In this document: positions 1 to 7,113 of the stretch, piece by piece
Position numbering within the stretch: position 1 is the stretch's first letter
Layout: every line of letters starts with the position of its first letter
From: JARLFX01 sp036404255
GTDB taxonomy: Bacteria; Acidobacteriota; Terriglobia; Terriglobales; Acidobacteriaceae
Assembly: GCA_036404255.1 (NCBI GenBank)
Contig: DASWOP010000074.1
Span: 1 to 7,911 of the forward strand
Length of the DNA: 7,911 nt
Direction: 5' to 3'
Made by a program: the position numbers and the translations under genes
The notes under the pieces: generated by a model
Seen by the model: only the letters and a program-made list of their open reading frames with translations
The model's database searches: none
Told to the model about the DNA's origin: nothing

Positions 1-2139
1 GGCGACGTGCCTCTTGAGCACCTGCAACTCACCGCGAACTTCCGCTCGCACCATGCTCTGGTCGCCGCATTCAACACCCACTTCGAACGGATCCGCCCAC
101 ACCAGATCAATGCGCAGGATTCCACACTCTACACCGCCGCATGTGCCGAGCGCGAGATCAAAGCTGACCGCTTCACCGACGCAGACAGCGCACACATCGG
201 CCTGCACTGGCATCCGGAGATCATCCAGAACGACGACAAACAGCAGGCACGCGAAGACAGCACCAAAGCCCGCAAGCGCGAAGCCGAAGAGATCGCAACC
301 TTGGTCGAGACATGGCGCCAGCGCAAACTTGCCGCAGATACACCCGCCTCCATCGCCGTTCTGGTGCGGGTCAAATCCCACCTGCAGCAGATTGCACTCG
401 CTCTCCGCGAAAAGCAGATTCCCTACCGTGCCGTGGAGATCGAAGCTCTCGGCGAGCAACAGGAAGTTCTTGATGCCCTCTCCCTGCTGCGCGCGCTTCT
501 GCATCCTGCAGACCGCGTTGCCTGGCTCGCCGTCCTTCGCGCGCCGTGGTGCGGCCTCACCGTTCTCGACCTGCACACGCTCACCGGCAGCGACGATTCC
601 GCCTGCGCCACTCTCTGCATCAGTGAACTCATTACCGCACGCGCCGGTTTGCTTCCCTCGCCGAGCCTCGAGCGTGTGCTCCGCACCCATGAGATTCTCA
701 CCTCAGCCGCTGCGCAGCATGGCAGGCTTGCACTCTCCCAATGGGTCGAGGGCGTATGGCGTTCGCTCGGCGGACCGCTGTATCTTGATGCCGCGCAGAC
801 TGCGAATGTCCAAAGTTTCTTCGCCCTTCTTGACGAGTGCGAGGAACAGGGCGACGTTCTGGACGCGAACCTCCTGCTTGAACGCCTGCAGACCCTCTTC
901 GCTCCCGATTCACAAGCAGAAGACATCACCGTCGATCTAATGACCATCCACAAAGCCAAGGGCCTCGAGTGGGACGTCGTGTTTGTGCCGTCGCTCGACC
1001 GCAAGTCCGGCATCAACACCCCACCGCTGCTGGAGTGGCTGGAGAATCCCTCCACCAGCCCCGGCGAAAGCCTCGCGCTGCTCGCCCCCATCCCCAGCAA
1101 GAGCGACCAGGGCCCCAGCCTGCACAGCTACGTAAGCGGTCTGCGGAAGCAGATTCAGGATATGGAACTCCGCCGCGTCTTCTACGTCGCCGCCACCCGC
1201 GCGCGTGAAGAGTTGCACCTCTTCGGACAGGTCACCCTCTCCGACAAAGGACTGCGCCCTCGCGCCAGCACACTGCTCAACGCAGCCTGGCCCGCCGCAG
1301 CACAACACTTTGAAGCAAAGCAAATAGCCGTCCCAGCCAAGCTCTTCGTCATGCCCACTCCGCCCGCGACAAACGAATCAGACGGCGTCATCCTACAGCT
1401 CGCCGCTGCTGCCGCCCCTGTCGCCAAACTGCGCACCGTCCGCCGCCTTCCCGCCACCGCAGACATCGCCGCGCTCAATGCCCGGCTCGCGCCAGCGCCA
1501 TTGCACACAGCCGCAGCTGAGCCTTTCTCTCCCGAGCGTGCCTATCAGCGGGCAGAAGGCTCGCTCAGCGCACGTGCACTGGGAACGGTAGTTCATGCCT
1601 ACCTCTACCGCATCGCGCACGAGTTCGCCAACGCCACCATAGCCACACCCTTCGACATAGATCATTGGCTGCCCGGCATCACCGCCATGCTGCGCAGCTT
1701 TGGCCTGCCTCCGGCAGACGTGCAGCGCCGTGCCACACAAGCCCTGGCAGCACTTCGTTCCACACTCGACGATGCACAGGGACAGTGGGTGCTCGCGCCG
1801 CATCCGCAAGCCGCCAGCGAATTAGCCATGAGCACGTGGACCGCCGACGGCGCGCTGGCCACCTACCGCATGGATCGCAGCTTTCGCGCCGGCACAGCGC
1901 CGCTCGCGGCAAGGCAAAATTTTCTATGGATCGTAGACTACAAAATCTCCGCGGAAGACGAGAGCTCCCCCCCCGCAATCCTCGCCGCTGAGTCCGAAAA
2001 GCATCGCAGCCAACTCGAAGCCTACGCCCGCGTGCAGCAGCCCGCACTCACGGAGGCGGATGGAATTCGCCTCGCCGCGTTCTATCCATTCCGCAAGACA
2101 GGCGAAAAGTTGAAAGTGTGGGAGTACCCCGCGAAGTAG
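1..2139 (+). CDS. UvrD-family helicase with C-terminal PD-(D/E)XK nuclease (RecB/AddA-like), 5' partial
   Basis: This is probably the helicase-nuclease subunit of a double-strand-break end-processing enzyme of the RecBCD/AddAB type. The reading frame is open from base 1, so the N-terminal half with Walker A and B lies outside the window. Numbering residues from the GTG at 7, helicase motif IV is seen as LTANFRS (8-14), motif V as TIHKAKGLEW (313-322) and motif VI as RRVFYVAATRARE (389-401). An Ala/Pro-rich linker follows (about 435-515). The nuclease domain then shows GTVVH (526-530), the acidic Asp of MDRSF (D623), DYK (644-646) and QLEAY (669-673), so its catalytic set appears complete. The stretch around 165-190, with RAPWCGL, resembles a RecB-like family that I recall being paired with a separate PD-(D/E)XK partner protein. 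No partner is visible here. The name addA is possible but not secure. The GTG at 7 is not the real start. Confidence 0.9.
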   Translation, partial: GDVPLEHLQLTANFRSHHALVAAFNTHFERIRPHQINAQDSTLYTAACAEREIKADRFTDADSAHIGLHWHPEIIQNDDKQQAREDSTKARKREAEEIATLVETWRQRKLAADTPASIAVLVRVKSHLQQIALALREKQIPYRAVEIEALGEQQEVLDALSLLRALLHPADRVAWLAVLRAPWCGLTVLDLHTLTGSDDSACATLCISELITARAGLLPSPSLERVLRTHEILTSAAAQHGRLALSQWVEGVWRSLGGPLYLDAAQTANVQSFFALLDECEEQGDVLDANLLLERLQTLFAPDSQAEDITVDLMTIHKAKGLEWDVVFVPSLDRKSGINTPPLLEWLENPSTSPGESLALLAPIPSKSDQGPSLHSYVSGLRKQIQDMELRRVFYVAATRAREELHLFGQVTLSDKGLRPRASTLLNAAWPAAAQHFEAKQIAVPAKLFVMPTPPATNESDGVILQLAAAAAPVAKLRTVRRLPATADIAALNARLAPAPLHTAAAEPFSPERAYQRAEGSLSARALGTVVHAYLYRIAHEFANATIATPFDIDHWLPGITAMLRSFGLPPADVQRRATQALAALRSTLDDAQGQWVLAPHPQAASELAMSTWTADGALATYRMDRSFRAGTAPLAARQNFLWIVDYKISAEDESSPPAILAAESEKHRSQLEAYARVQQPALTEADGIRLAAFYPFRKTGEKLKVWEYPAK

Positions 2140-2141
2140 CC

Positions 2142-2828
2142 TTAGGTATCCGTCGGCTCCACCGGCTGCGCGATCACATGATGCCGCACATCCGCGCCGC
2201 GCACCCAGAAGATAACATCCTCTGCGATGTTGGTTGCATGGTCGCCCACGCGCTCCAGGTTGCGCGCAATCATCATCGCGTTTAGCGCCTGCGGCGTCAG
2301 CTCCGGCTGATTCTTGATGAGCGTGCTCAGCGCGTAGAACGCAGCATTGTTCATCTCGTCCACGCGATCGTCCATCGTCAATACGTCGGAAGCCATCAGC
2401 GGATCCGCCTCAATGAACGCCTGTAGCGCCTTGCGTACCATCGCAGAAGCCAGCATCGCCAGCCGCGGAATATCCACCGGCAGATCGACATTGGAGAACG
2501 CCAGAATCTCCCTCACGCGCACGGCGATATTGACCGCCTGATCGCCCACGCGCTCCAGGTCCGCGTTGATGCGGATTACAGACAGGATGAAGCGCAGATC
2601 CACCGCCGTGGGTTGCTCCATCGCGAGCATGTCCAGCGCCATCTGGTCAATCTCGCGCTCCAGGTGATTGATGGAGGGCTCGCCCTGCAACACCAGCTCC
2701 ACCATGGAGAGGTCGCGCGTGCGATACGCCTCCGTCGCGCGCTGGATGGCCTGCTCCGTCAACCCGGCCATCACAAGCAGCTTCTCTTTCAGATCGCCGA
2801 GGCTCTGCTGAAACCGTATGCGGCTCAT
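2142..2828 (-). CDS. phoU: Phosphate transport system regulatory protein PhoU
   Basis: PhoU is a cytoplasmic helical protein that represses the Pho regulon when phosphate is plentiful, by linking the PstCAB transporter to the kinase PhoR. The 228 residues match the usual family length. Two tandem PhoU repeats are visible, each carrying the metal-binding-type signature: NADLERVGDQAVNIA at 88-102 and ARNLERVGDHATNIA at 188-202, exactly 100 residues apart. Each repeat also has an upstream acidic helix, EREID (57-61) and DDRVDE (153-158). The ATG start overlaps the pstB TGA as ATGA, so it is probably translated by coupling to pstB. It is the last gene of the pst group. Its TAA stop lies 2 bp from the convergent helicase stop, leaving no room for a separate terminator. 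Confidence 0.97.
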   Translation of the reverse strand: MSRIRFQQSLGDLKEKLLVMAGLTEQAIQRATEAYRTRDLSMVELVLQGEPSINHLEREIDQMALDMLAMEQPTAVDLRFILSVIRINADLERVGDQAVNIAVRVREILAFSNVDLPVDIPRLAMLASAMVRKALQAFIEADPLMASDVLTMDDRVDEMNNAAFYALSTLIKNQPELTPQALNAMMIARNLERVGDHATNIAEDVIFWVRGADVRHHVIAQPVEPTDT

Positions 2829-3583
2829 CCGAACCTCCCGGTGATGTAATCTTCCGTCCGCTTGTCGCGGGGATTAGTAAATATCTTATGCGTCTGGTCA
2901 AACTCCACCAGTTTCCCGTTCAGGAAGAATCCAGTGCCCTCGGCCACGCGTGCCGCCTGCTGCATGTTGTGCGTCACAATCACAATGGTGTACTGCGTCT
3001 TGAGCTGAAAGATCAAGTCTTCGATCTTCGATGTCGAGATCGGATCGAGTGCCGAAGCCGGCTCGTCCATCAGCAGCACCTCAGGATCGACGGCAAGCGC
3101 ACGCGCAATGCACAGCCGCTGCTGCTGCCCGCCGGAGAGGCTTGCGCCCGACTTCTTCTTCAGGTCGTCCTTCACTTCATCCCACAGCGCTGCGCTCATC
3201 AGCGAACGCTCCACCACTTCATCCAGCACGCGGCGGTTGCGAAACCCGTTGAGCTTCAGCCCGCTGGCCACATTGTCGTAGATCGACATCGTCGGAAACG
3301 GATTGGGCCGCTGAAACACCATGCCGACGCGGCGGCGAATCTCTACCGGCGATGCATCCTTGTAGATGTCCAGATCGCCCATCTTCACCACGCCGGTCAC
3401 GCGGCCAATGGGATTGGTCTCGTGCATGCGGTTCAGGCACCGCACAAAGGTAGACTTCCCGCAGCCCGAAGGCCCGATCAGCGCCGTAGCGCGGTTCGCC
3501 GGGATGTGCAGGGTTACATCCTGCAGCGTATGCGTCGATCCGTACCACGCATTGAGATTCTCGACCTGAATTCCTACGCCCAC
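2825..3583 (-). CDS. pstB: Phosphate ABC transporter ATP-binding protein PstB
   Basis: PstB is the ATPase of the PstSCAB high-affinity phosphate importer and works as a dimer on the inner face of the membrane. From the chosen start it has 252 residues, normal for PstB. Visible motifs are Walker A GPSGCGKST (37-45), the Q-loop FQRPNPFP (90-97), the ABC signature LSGGQQQR (149-156), Walker B LLMDEP (170-175), the D-loop SALD (177-180) and the H-loop THN with H205. The frame stays open 37 codons further upstream into pstA. The GTG at 3583 is preferred because it has an AAAGGA ribosome binding site 8 nt upstream, gives the family N-terminus (an ABC domain starting at IQVENLN), and shares one base with the pstA stop (TAGTG). 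The stop overlaps the phoU ATG by 4 nt. Confidence 0.97.
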   Translation of the reverse strand: MGVGIQVENLNAWYGSTHTLQDVTLHIPANRATALIGPSGCGKSTFVRCLNRMHETNPIGRVTGVVKMGDLDIYKDASPVEIRRRVGMVFQRPNPFPTMSIYDNVASGLKLNGFRNRRVLDEVVERSLMSAALWDEVKDDLKKKSGASLSGGQQQRLCIARALAVDPEVLLMDEPASALDPISTSKIEDLIFQLKTQYTIVIVTHNMQQAARVAEGTGFFLNGKLVEFDQTHKIFTNPRDKRTEDYITGRFG

Positions 3584-4500
3584 TATTGATTTCCTTTCAG
3601 GATGCCGCGGCTGGCGACGACGCGGACCAGTGTGACCGAGACCATGATCAGCATAATCAGCACCAGTGCTCCGGCCCACGCCAGACGGTGCCACTCATCA
3701 TACGGCGAGATTGCGTAAACAAAAATCTGCAACGGCAGCGCGCCGATCGGCTGGTTCAGGTTCGCGCTCCAGAACTGGTTGCCGAACGCGGTAAAGAGCA
3801 GCGGCGCCGTCTCGCCCGCCACACGCGCAAAGGCCAGCATGCATCCCGTAATGATGCCGGGAGAGGCCGTGCGCAGGCTGATTGACATGATCGTGCGCCA
3901 CTTGGGAACACCCAACGCAAAACCTGCCTCGCGTACCGCCAGCGGCACCGTCATCAGCATCTCTTCCGTCGTGCGCGTGACCGTCGGAATCATCATGATG
4001 GCCAACGCCACGCCGCCGGAGAGCGCGGAGAAGTGTCTCTGCCGCACCACGATCAGCGCGTAGATGGCCAGCCCCATCACAATGGAGGGCACGCCGTTCA
4101 ACACGTCAGCGGTGAATCGCACGGCATGGCCCAGCATCTTGCCGCGGCCATACTCCGCCAGATACACACCCGCCGCAATGCCAACGGGGATCCCCATCGA
4201 ACTTGCGAGCGTGAGAATAATTCCCGACCCGAGGATGGAGTTCGCCATGCCGCCGCCATTCTCACCCACCGGCGCGGGCACATGCGTAAAGAATGCGAGG
4301 TTCAGCGAGCTGGCGCCCTTGTACAGCAGGTACACAAGGATCGACACCAGCGGTGCGATCACCAGGATCGTACTCAGCACAGCAAGCCCCGTCACCAGAT
4401 GGTCAGAGAGCCTGCGATACAGCGAGTTCACGCGGCCATTACGCATGAGCGGCGGACTGGGCAGCATATCCAGCTTGGTTTGTTCCGTCTCGTCGATCAT
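3583..4500 (-). CDS. pstA: Phosphate ABC transporter permease PstA
   Basis: PstA is one of the two inner-membrane permease subunits of the phosphate importer and pairs with PstC. From the ATG at 4500 it has 305 residues, close to the family norm. There is a short cytoplasmic leader, then hydrophobic segments at roughly 35-60, 87-115, 131-152, 160-175, 207-230 and 275-297. The coupling loop that contacts PstB is seen as REAGFALGVPKW (190-201), the EAA-type motif of ABC permeases, just after the conserved TRTTEEML (175-182). A longer frame could start 12 codons earlier. The ATG at 4500 is chosen because it overlaps the pstC TGA as ATGA and is preceded by a purine-rich GAGGG. The TAG stop shares a base with the pstB GTG. 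Confidence 0.96.
   Translation of the reverse strand: MIDETEQTKLDMLPSPPLMRNGRVNSLYRRLSDHLVTGLAVLSTILVIAPLVSILVYLLYKGASSLNLAFFTHVPAPVGENGGGMANSILGSGIILTLASSMGIPVGIAAGVYLAEYGRGKMLGHAVRFTADVLNGVPSIVMGLAIYALIVVRQRHFSALSGGVALAIMMIPTVTRTTEEMLMTVPLAVREAGFALGVPKWRTIMSISLRTASPGIITGCMLAFARVAGETAPLLFTAFGNQFWSANLNQPIGALPLQIFVYAISPYDEWHRLAWAGALVLIMLIMVSVTLVRVVASRGILKGNQ
3592..3597 (-). promoter_or_regulatory. Ribosome binding site of pstB (decides the start)
   Basis: AAAGGA on the - strand, inside the last codons of pstA, lies 8 nt before the GTG at 3583. It supports this GTG as the pstB start over any codon in the 37-codon upstream extension of the frame. Confidence 0.7.
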
Positions 4501-5561
4501 GCCGCCCTCGCCGGAGTGCCCCGCGTTACGGCCCATACCAGCAGCCGCGCAATGGCATTCACCACAATCGTCACCAGGAAGAGCGCAAGCCCAATCTCCA
4601 CCAGCGCGCTCACGTACATATCGTCCGTTGCTTCCGTAAACTCATTCGCCACTACGCTGGCCAGCGTGTAGCCCGGCGAAAACAGCGACTTCGCAATCTC
4701 CGGCCGGTTGCCGATCACCATGGTGACCGCCATCGTCTCGCCCAGTGCGCGGCCCAGGCCAAGAATCACCGCACCTACGATGCCGATGCGCGCATTCCGC
4801 AGCACGCCCGTCCGGATCATCTCCCAGCGCGTCGCGCCCAGCGCCAGCATGCCCTCGCGCTGGTTGATGGGAACGGCCCGCATCACATCGCGAGTGATCG
4901 ATGAGATCACCGGCAGAATCATAATGGCCAGAATGATGCTGGCCGATAGAATGCCCAGGCCAAAGTTATCTCCGCCAAAGAGCCCCGTCCAGCCAAAGAA
5001 CTTCACCAGGAACGGTCCAACCTGGTCACGCATGATCGGTACCAGGATGAAGAGCGCCCACAGGCCATAGACCACGCTGGGAATCGCCGCCAGCAGCTCA
5101 GTCAAAAATGAGATCGGCGTCCGCAGCCGCTCCGGGCACATCTCCGTAATGAAGACCGCCACGCCAATGGCCAGCGGCACCGAGATGCACAACGCCAGCA
5201 GCGAACACGCCACCGTCCCGAAGATGAAGGTGAAAGCGCCGAAATCGCCGTTGACCGGGTCCCACGCGCTGCTCATAAAGAACTTGAAGCCAAACTGGTG
5301 GATGGAGAGCTTCGAGCCCGAGGTCAGCGTGAAGACGATCAGCGCAACGATCAGAAAAATGCTGAGTGCAGAGAGCAGCATCACCGTGCCGAAGGCGCCA
5401 TCCGCGAACTTGCCCGCGCTGCGCTTATTCAGATACTGGCGAACAACGGAATCCGGCCCCGTATTCGCAGGTCCCGGCTCAAGGGAGACGCCTGGATCGT
5501 TCACGACGATATGGGGGACTTGTACTCGGGTGGAATCGGTCATTTGGGGCGTAGTCGTCAC
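4497..5561 (-). CDS. pstC: Phosphate ABC transporter permease PstC
   Basis: PstC is the second inner-membrane permease subunit of the phosphate importer. It has 354 residues if started at the GTG at 5561, or 348 from the ATG at 5543. An in-frame TGA 9 nt before the GTG rules out earlier starts. Neither start has a clear Shine-Dalgarno sequence, so the choice is open. About 55 polar residues precede the first membrane segment (about 57-79), a rather long cytoplasmic leader. Further segments lie near 109-138, 150-176, 203-219, 258-285 and 318-345. Characteristic PstC/PstA features are AIPSVVYGLWALF (159-171) and the EAA coupling loop REGMLALGATRW (235-246), followed by RALGETMAV. It opens the pstCAB-phoU group behind a candidate Pho box. 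No pstS precedes it. Confidence 0.96.
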   Translation of the reverse strand: MTTTPQMTDSTRVQVPHIVVNDPGVSLEPGPANTGPDSVVRQYLNKRSAGKFADGAFGTVMLLSALSIFLIVALIVFTLTSGSKLSIHQFGFKFFMSSAWDPVNGDFGAFTFIFGTVACSLLALCISVPLAIGVAVFITEMCPERLRTPISFLTELLAAIPSVVYGLWALFILVPIMRDQVGPFLVKFFGWTGLFGGDNFGLGILSASIILAIMILPVISSITRDVMRAVPINQREGMLALGATRWEMIRTGVLRNARIGIVGAVILGLGRALGETMAVTMVIGNRPEIAKSLFSPGYTLASVVANEFTEATDDMYVSALVEIGLALFLVTIVVNAIARLLVWAVTRGTPARAA

Positions 5562-5593
5562 GAAATTCAGTCAAGCTCAGCCTAGATACTTTA

Positions 5594-5620
5594 TGTGAAC
5601 AGAGTGTGAATTTCCATGAA
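5594..5620 (-). promoter_or_regulatory. Candidate Pho box (PhoB binding site) of pstCAB-phoU
   Basis: On the - strand the gap upstream of pstC holds three half-sites in direct orientation: TTCATG (5620-5615), TTCACA (5610-5605) and TTCACA (5599-5594). The periods are 10 and 11 bp. PhoB/PhoP operators are known to be direct repeats with an 11-bp period: CTGTCAT-type in enterics, and TT(A/T/C)ACA with about 5-bp spacers in Bacillus. Both TTCACA copies fit the latter form, and their spacer is 5 bp. The group ends 32 nt before the pstC GTG. A -10 box is not obvious; CATAAA (5595-5590) and TATCTA (5588-5583) are weak candidates. The operator role is inferred from pattern and position. Confidence 0.6.
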
Positions 5621-5631
5621 TATTTGGCCTA

Positions 5632-5653
5632 AACTTCCCTGTTTTCAGAGGTT
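5632..5653 (-). other. Hairpin between phoR and pstC
   Basis: Fifteen nt after the phoR stop the transcript can fold as AACCTCTG-AAAA-CAGGG(AA)GTT. This is an 8-pair stem with one G-U pair, a 2-nt bulge and a 4-nt A loop. No run of U follows, so a classical intrinsic terminator is not supported. It may slow or partly end phoBR transcripts, protect the mRNA 3' end, or be chance. Confidence 0.35.
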
Positions 5654-5667
5654 CCCAGTTACCGCCC

Positions 5668-7071
5668 TCAGCTCTTCTGCACCAGCGGAAGGGTAAAAAT
5701 AAAGGTGCTTCCGTGCCCCAGTTCGCTCTCGGCGCGGATGGTGCCGCCATGCACCGTGACGATGTATTTGGCGATCGCCAGCCCCAGCCCGGTGCCGCCA
5801 GACTCCCGCGAACGCGCCTTATCCACCCGGTAGAAGCGCTCAAAGATGCGATCCAGATGCTCAGACGGTATTCCCGCCCCAAAGTCGCGCACACCGAACT
5901 TCACCATCTCGCCCTCACGCTCGGCACTCAACTCAATCCGTGGCCGTTCCGTTCTGGGCGCAATCGTATCGCCGCTAAACGTCATGGGGCTCTGGCTCCC
6001 CTGCGCATTCCCATACTTGACGGCATTCTCGATCAGGTTGGTCAGCACCTGGTGGATGGCATCGCGGTCCGCCAGCACCAGCTTCTCGCTCATCGGCCCA
6101 AAGGTCAGGTCCACCCCCGAATCCTGCAGCAGCCCGGTCATGGATTCCGCTGCGTCGCCCAGCAACTGCGCGGCAGCAACCGGCACGGGCCGCAGTTTGG
6201 ACTCTTCCGACTCGATCTGCGCCAGCGCCAGCAGGTCTTCGATCAGCCGGTTCATGCGCGTCGCATTCTTCAGAATCACGCCCATAAACTCCTGCGCCTG
6301 CGGCGAAAGATCGGGTTCGTGATCCAGCAGCGTCTCCACATAGCCAGAGATCGACGTCAGCGGCGTGCGCAGTTCATGCGAAACATTCGCCACAAAATCC
6401 CGCTGGGTACGCTCCACCTGCTCAATCTGGGTAATGTCGTGCAGCACCAGCACCGCGCCGCCCGTCGGTGTCGGAGCCGCCGTAATATCGAAGGTCCGCC
6501 CCGGCGAGAGCGATTGCGTCTTGCGTTCGCAAGCCAGGCGCTCTTCCAGCGCCACGCGAACGCTATACAGCACCTCCGGATCGCGCAGCGTATGCACCAG
6601 CGCATCCCCCACGCGCACATTGCCACCGGCAATGCGGCGCATCCGGTCGTTGCTCCACTGGATACGTCCGCCTGCATCCACGGCCACCACGGCCTCCTGC
6701 ATGGAATCCAGCCACGACTCCAACTCCAGCCTGCTCTGCTGCATCTGCGATATCCGGTTCGCCGCCCGTTGCGCGCCTGCGTTCAGCTCCGTTCCAATCA
6801 CAGCCAGTTCCGGAGCCGAAGGCTGCACCCGCGCATCCAGATTGCCTGCGGCCAGCGCAGCAGAAAACCTGTGCAGTTGAGCCATCCGTTTCAGAATCCG
6901 GTGCGCCAGCCCAATCGCAGTGGCCGCGCACAGCGCCAGCAGCAGCAACCCTGCCACCACCGGATGCGCGCGCCAGCCGCCCCAGTGATTGAGCGCAGCG
7001 TCCACGCACACCGCCTCAGCCACCACCAACAGCATGGCGAGAAAGATTTGCGGGCTAAGACGTCTGGTCAA
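5668..7071 (-). CDS. phoR: Phosphate regulon sensor histidine kinase PhoR
   Basis: PhoR is an inner-membrane histidine kinase that phosphorylates PhoB in phosphate starvation and removes the phosphate when Pst and PhoU signal plenty. It has 467 residues: two membrane segments (about 9-27 and 37-57) joined by a loop of only about 10 residues, a HAMP-like stretch (about 58-108), a PAS-like domain (about 115-215), and the H-box with SHELRTP and phospho-accepting H232. The ATPase domain follows with the N-box NLIENAVKYG (345-354), G1 DFGAGIP (396-402), F-box FERFYR (410-415) and G2 GGTGLGLAI (425-433). The tiny external loop fits a kinase that reads Pst/PhoU from inside rather than phosphate outside. 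The start is a rare TTG, chosen for the GGAGAG just upstream and because the next in-frame ATG (7035) would cut into the first membrane segment. About 24 low-complexity residues (355-378) separate the N-box strand from the next strand, more than usual. It lies 42 nt after phoB. Confidence 0.95.
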   Translation of the reverse strand: MTRRLSPQIFLAMLLVVAEAVCVDAALNHWGGWRAHPVVAGLLLLALCAATAIGLAHRILKRMAQLHRFSAALAAGNLDARVQPSAPELAVIGTELNAGAQRAANRISQMQQSRLELESWLDSMQEAVVAVDAGGRIQWSNDRMRRIAGGNVRVGDALVHTLRDPEVLYSVRVALEERLACERKTQSLSPGRTFDITAAPTPTGGAVLVLHDITQIEQVERTQRDFVANVSHELRTPLTSISGYVETLLDHEPDLSPQAQEFMGVILKNATRMNRLIEDLLALAQIESEESKLRPVPVAAAQLLGDAAESMTGLLQDSGVDLTFGPMSEKLVLADRDAIHQVLTNLIENAVKYGNAQGSQSPMTFSGDTIAPRTERPRIELSAEREGEMVKFGVRDFGAGIPSEHLDRIFERFYRVDKARSRESGGTGLGLAIAKYIVTVHGGTIRAESELGHGSTFIFTLPLVQKS

Positions 7072-7074
7072 GAG

Positions 7075-7080
7075 CTCTCC
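7075..7080 (-). promoter_or_regulatory. Ribosome binding site of phoR (supports the TTG start)
   Basis: GGAGAG on the - strand ends 3 nt before the TTG at 7071 (5 nt counting from GGAG). It is the strongest Shine-Dalgarno match near the phoR N-terminus and favours TTG over the downstream ATG at 7035. Confidence 0.6.
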
Positions 7081-7113
7081 ACAACAGATTCAGGCGGCGA
7101 GAGAAGCGGTAGT

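Noticed and set aside
423..1100. A 225-codon - strand frame inside the helicase gene
   Set aside because: The product is Ser/Arg-rich with no known motif, while the + strand frame encodes conserved helicase motifs. It is treated as a shadow.
2150..2170. GTCGG-CTCCA-CCGGC stem as a terminator of the helicase gene
   Set aside because: It is a 5-bp stem with a wobble pair and no U-tract, and it lies within the phoU coding sequence.
2888..3589. A 233-codon + strand frame opposite pstB
   Set aside because: It is antisense to pstB, whose ABC motifs are complete. The antisense product is His/Arg-rich and not recognisable.
3584..3694. A 37-codon N-terminal extension of pstB
   Set aside because: It lies inside pstA, adds residues unlike the PstB family, and a good ribosome binding site precedes the GTG at 3583.
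4033..4671. A 212-codon + strand frame opposite pstA and pstC
   Set aside because: It is antisense to two clear permease genes and has no domain or convincing start signal.
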